Assembly: GCF_031393925.1 (NCBI RefSeq)
Contig: NZ_JANMWL010000071.1
Coordinates: 1 to 13,046 of the forward strand
Direction: 5' to 3'
Length of the DNA: 13,046 nt
DNA from: Methylibium sp031393925
GTDB lineage: Bacteria; Pseudomonadota; Gammaproteobacteria; Burkholderiales; Burkholderiaceae_C
The position numbers and the translations under genes were made by a program. Below the pieces are notes generated by a model. That model saw nothing but the letters and a program-made list of their open reading frames with translations, was not told the origin of the DNA and ran no database searches. This document shows positions 11,884 to 13,046 of the stretch, piece after piece. Numbering within the stretch: position 1 is the stretch's first letter; the number at the start of each line of letters is the position of its first letter.

Positions 11884-13046
11884 TTAAGAAAACGCGATGC
11901 CTTCGTAGCCGTTCGCCGCGACCTCGTCGCACTTCTTGCGGTAGCCGCCGACGCCTTCCGGGCCAAGGTAGGGCAGAAACCTGCGCGGCTTGCCGGGGAT
12001 ATTCGCTCCCATGTACCAGGAGTTGGCGCCGATCATCAGCGTCATGTTGGCAGTCTCGGCGACATGCGCGACCCATTGCTCTTGCGCCTGCGGCGTCGCC
12101 TCGAGCGTCGTGAGCTTGTTGCGGCGCATGTGGTCGATGCAGTCGGTGACCCACTCGACGTGCTGCTCGATCGACACCGGCATGTTCGACATCACCGAGG
12201 GGCTCTGCGGGCCGGTGATCGTGAACAGGTTCGGGAAGCCCGAGACCGTCAGGCCGAGGTAGGTCTCCGGGCCGTCCTCCCACTCCTTGGTCAGCGACCT
12301 GCCGCCGCGGCCCTTGATGCCAAGATTCTTCAGCGGGCCGGTCAACGCGTCAAAGCCGGTGGCGATGACGATGATGTCGAGTTCGTATTCCTTGCCGCCG
12401 GCGCGGATGCCCTTAGGCGTGACCTCCTCGATCGGGCCGTCGGTGCTGGCATCGACCAGCAGCACGTTGTCCTTGTTGAAGGTTTCGAAGTAGTTGGTGT
12501 CCAGCGGCTGGCGCTTGGTGCCGTAGGGGTAGCCTTTGGGGATCAGTCTTTCGGCCACGGCCGGGTCGTTCACCGCCTTGCGGATCTTGCCCTTGAGGTA
12601 GTCGGCGCACAGCTCATTGGCTTCCTGGCTGACGAATATGTCCTTGTAGTTGCCGAGCCAGAAGGGGAAGCCACCCGCGTCCCACATCCTGTCGAACTCG
12701 CGCTCGCGCTCCGCGGGCGTGGCGGCTAGCGCCGACTGCTGAATGAAGTGGAGCTCGTGGCCGAAGAAGGATTCGCGGGTGCGCTTGACCACGCCGTCGT
12801 AGTCGGCCTTGCGGGCCTTTGCCACCTCGGGATCGACCTTGCCGTTGCGCGCCGGCACGCAGTAGCTGGCGGTGCGCTGAAACACCGTCAGGTGCTTGGC
12901 CTGCTGCGCGATCTCGGGAATGGCCTGGACCGCGGTGGCCCCGGTACCGATGACGGCGACCCGCTTGTTGGTGAAATCGACGCCTTCGTGCGGCCACTGG
13001 CTCGTGTGGTAGGCCCTGCCCTTGAACGAATCGAGGCCCTTGAACT
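11884..13046 (-). CDS. Baeyer-Villiger-type flavin monooxygenase, N-terminus beyond window
   Basis: This is the C-terminal 386 residues of an FAD- and NADPH-dependent monooxygenase that inserts oxygen next to a ketone or oxidises related substrates. The type I Baeyer-Villiger fingerprint FxGxxxHxxxWP is present at the right edge (13026-12991: FKGRAYHTSQWP). It is followed by the NADPH-binding GTGATA (12948-12931), GTKRQPLDTNYFETFN with the Lys-Arg pair of the active site, IVIATGFDALTG, and the C-terminal NSWYMGANIPGKPRR. About 150-200 N-terminal residues, including the FAD-binding GxGxxG, lie outside. The frame is open right to the edge, so the gene is not broken here. Stop TAA is at 11886-11884. 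The gene converges with mmsA, and a terminator and an intron relic lie between. The substrate is not predictable. Confidence 0.9.
   Translation of the reverse strand, partial: FKGLDSFKGRAYHTSQWPHEGVDFTNKRVAVIGTGATAVQAIPEIAQQAKHLTVFQRTASYCVPARNGKVDPEVAKARKADYDGVVKRTRESFFGHELHFIQQSALAATPAEREREFDRMWDAGGFPFWLGNYKDIFVSQEANELCADYLKGKIRKAVNDPAVAERLIPKGYPYGTKRQPLDTNYFETFNKDNVLLVDASTDGPIEEVTPKGIRAGGKEYELDIIVIATGFDALTGPLKNLGIKGRGGRSLTKEWEDGPETYLGLTVSGFPNLFTITGPQSPSVMSNMPVSIEQHVEWVTDCIDHMRRNKLTTLEATPQAQEQWVAHVAETANMTLMIGANSWYMGANIPGKPRRFLPYLGPEGVGGYRKKCDEVAANGYEGIAFS

Overview
This is a GC-rich chromosomal window whose gene content and codon use fit a betaproteobacterium, most likely of the order Burkholderiales. 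The indicators are a GTP-type PEP carboxykinase, a YecA/UPF0149 SEC-C protein, a LysR/mmsA divergon and a GGDEF protein with MHYT-free two-helix architecture. Species-level placement is not possible from the sequence alone. No rRNA, tRNA, CRISPR array, intact insertion sequence or phage gene is visible.

Layout, left to right. (1) 1-1356: 3' three quarters of pckG. A perfect 19-bp hairpin follows, then a yecA-like gene (1491-2255) and a small calcineurin-type metallophosphoesterase (2363-3142), all on the plus strand. (2) 3269-4843, minus: a Tat-exported PhoD-type phosphodiesterase/alkaline phosphatase, convergent with the metallophosphoesterase across a GC-rich hairpin. Its promoter region overlaps that of a divergent 79-aa membrane-anchored proline-rich protein (5004-5243). 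(3) 5244-5550: a structured leader with several hairpins and a good -10 element. It carries a tiny secreted-peptide ORF (5417-5554, probable CTG start) whose stop overlaps the TTG start of a membrane diguanylate cyclase (5551-7338; two TM helices, HAMP, PAS, GGDEF). (4) 7440-8840: a MoaD/ThiS-like ubiquitin-fold protein ending in Gly-Gly, followed by a six-Asp-box beta-propeller protein, closed by a strong intrinsic terminator. (5) 9006-9965, minus: a LysR regulator, divergent from mmsA (10144-11664, CoA-acylating methylmalonate-semialdehyde dehydrogenase), with a clear inverted-repeat operator between them. (6) 11665-11883: intergenic region with a minus-strand terminator and what looks like a decayed group II intron 3' end. 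(7) 11884-13046, minus: C-terminal part of a Baeyer-Villiger-type flavin monooxygenase that runs off the right edge.

Most of this is ordinary housekeeping and accessory metabolism: gluconeogenesis, phosphate-ester hydrolysis, valine/propionyl-CoA-type catabolism and ketone oxidation. The least ordinary parts are three. One is the leader-peptide/diguanylate-cyclase arrangement, where the cyclase has its RxxD inhibitory motif displaced by a 21-residue insertion. Another is the pairing of a ubiquitin-like sulfur-carrier-type protein with a sialidase-fold propeller. The third is the intron relic behind the monooxygenase gene. None amounts to a demonstrated new system; the first two are the best places to look.
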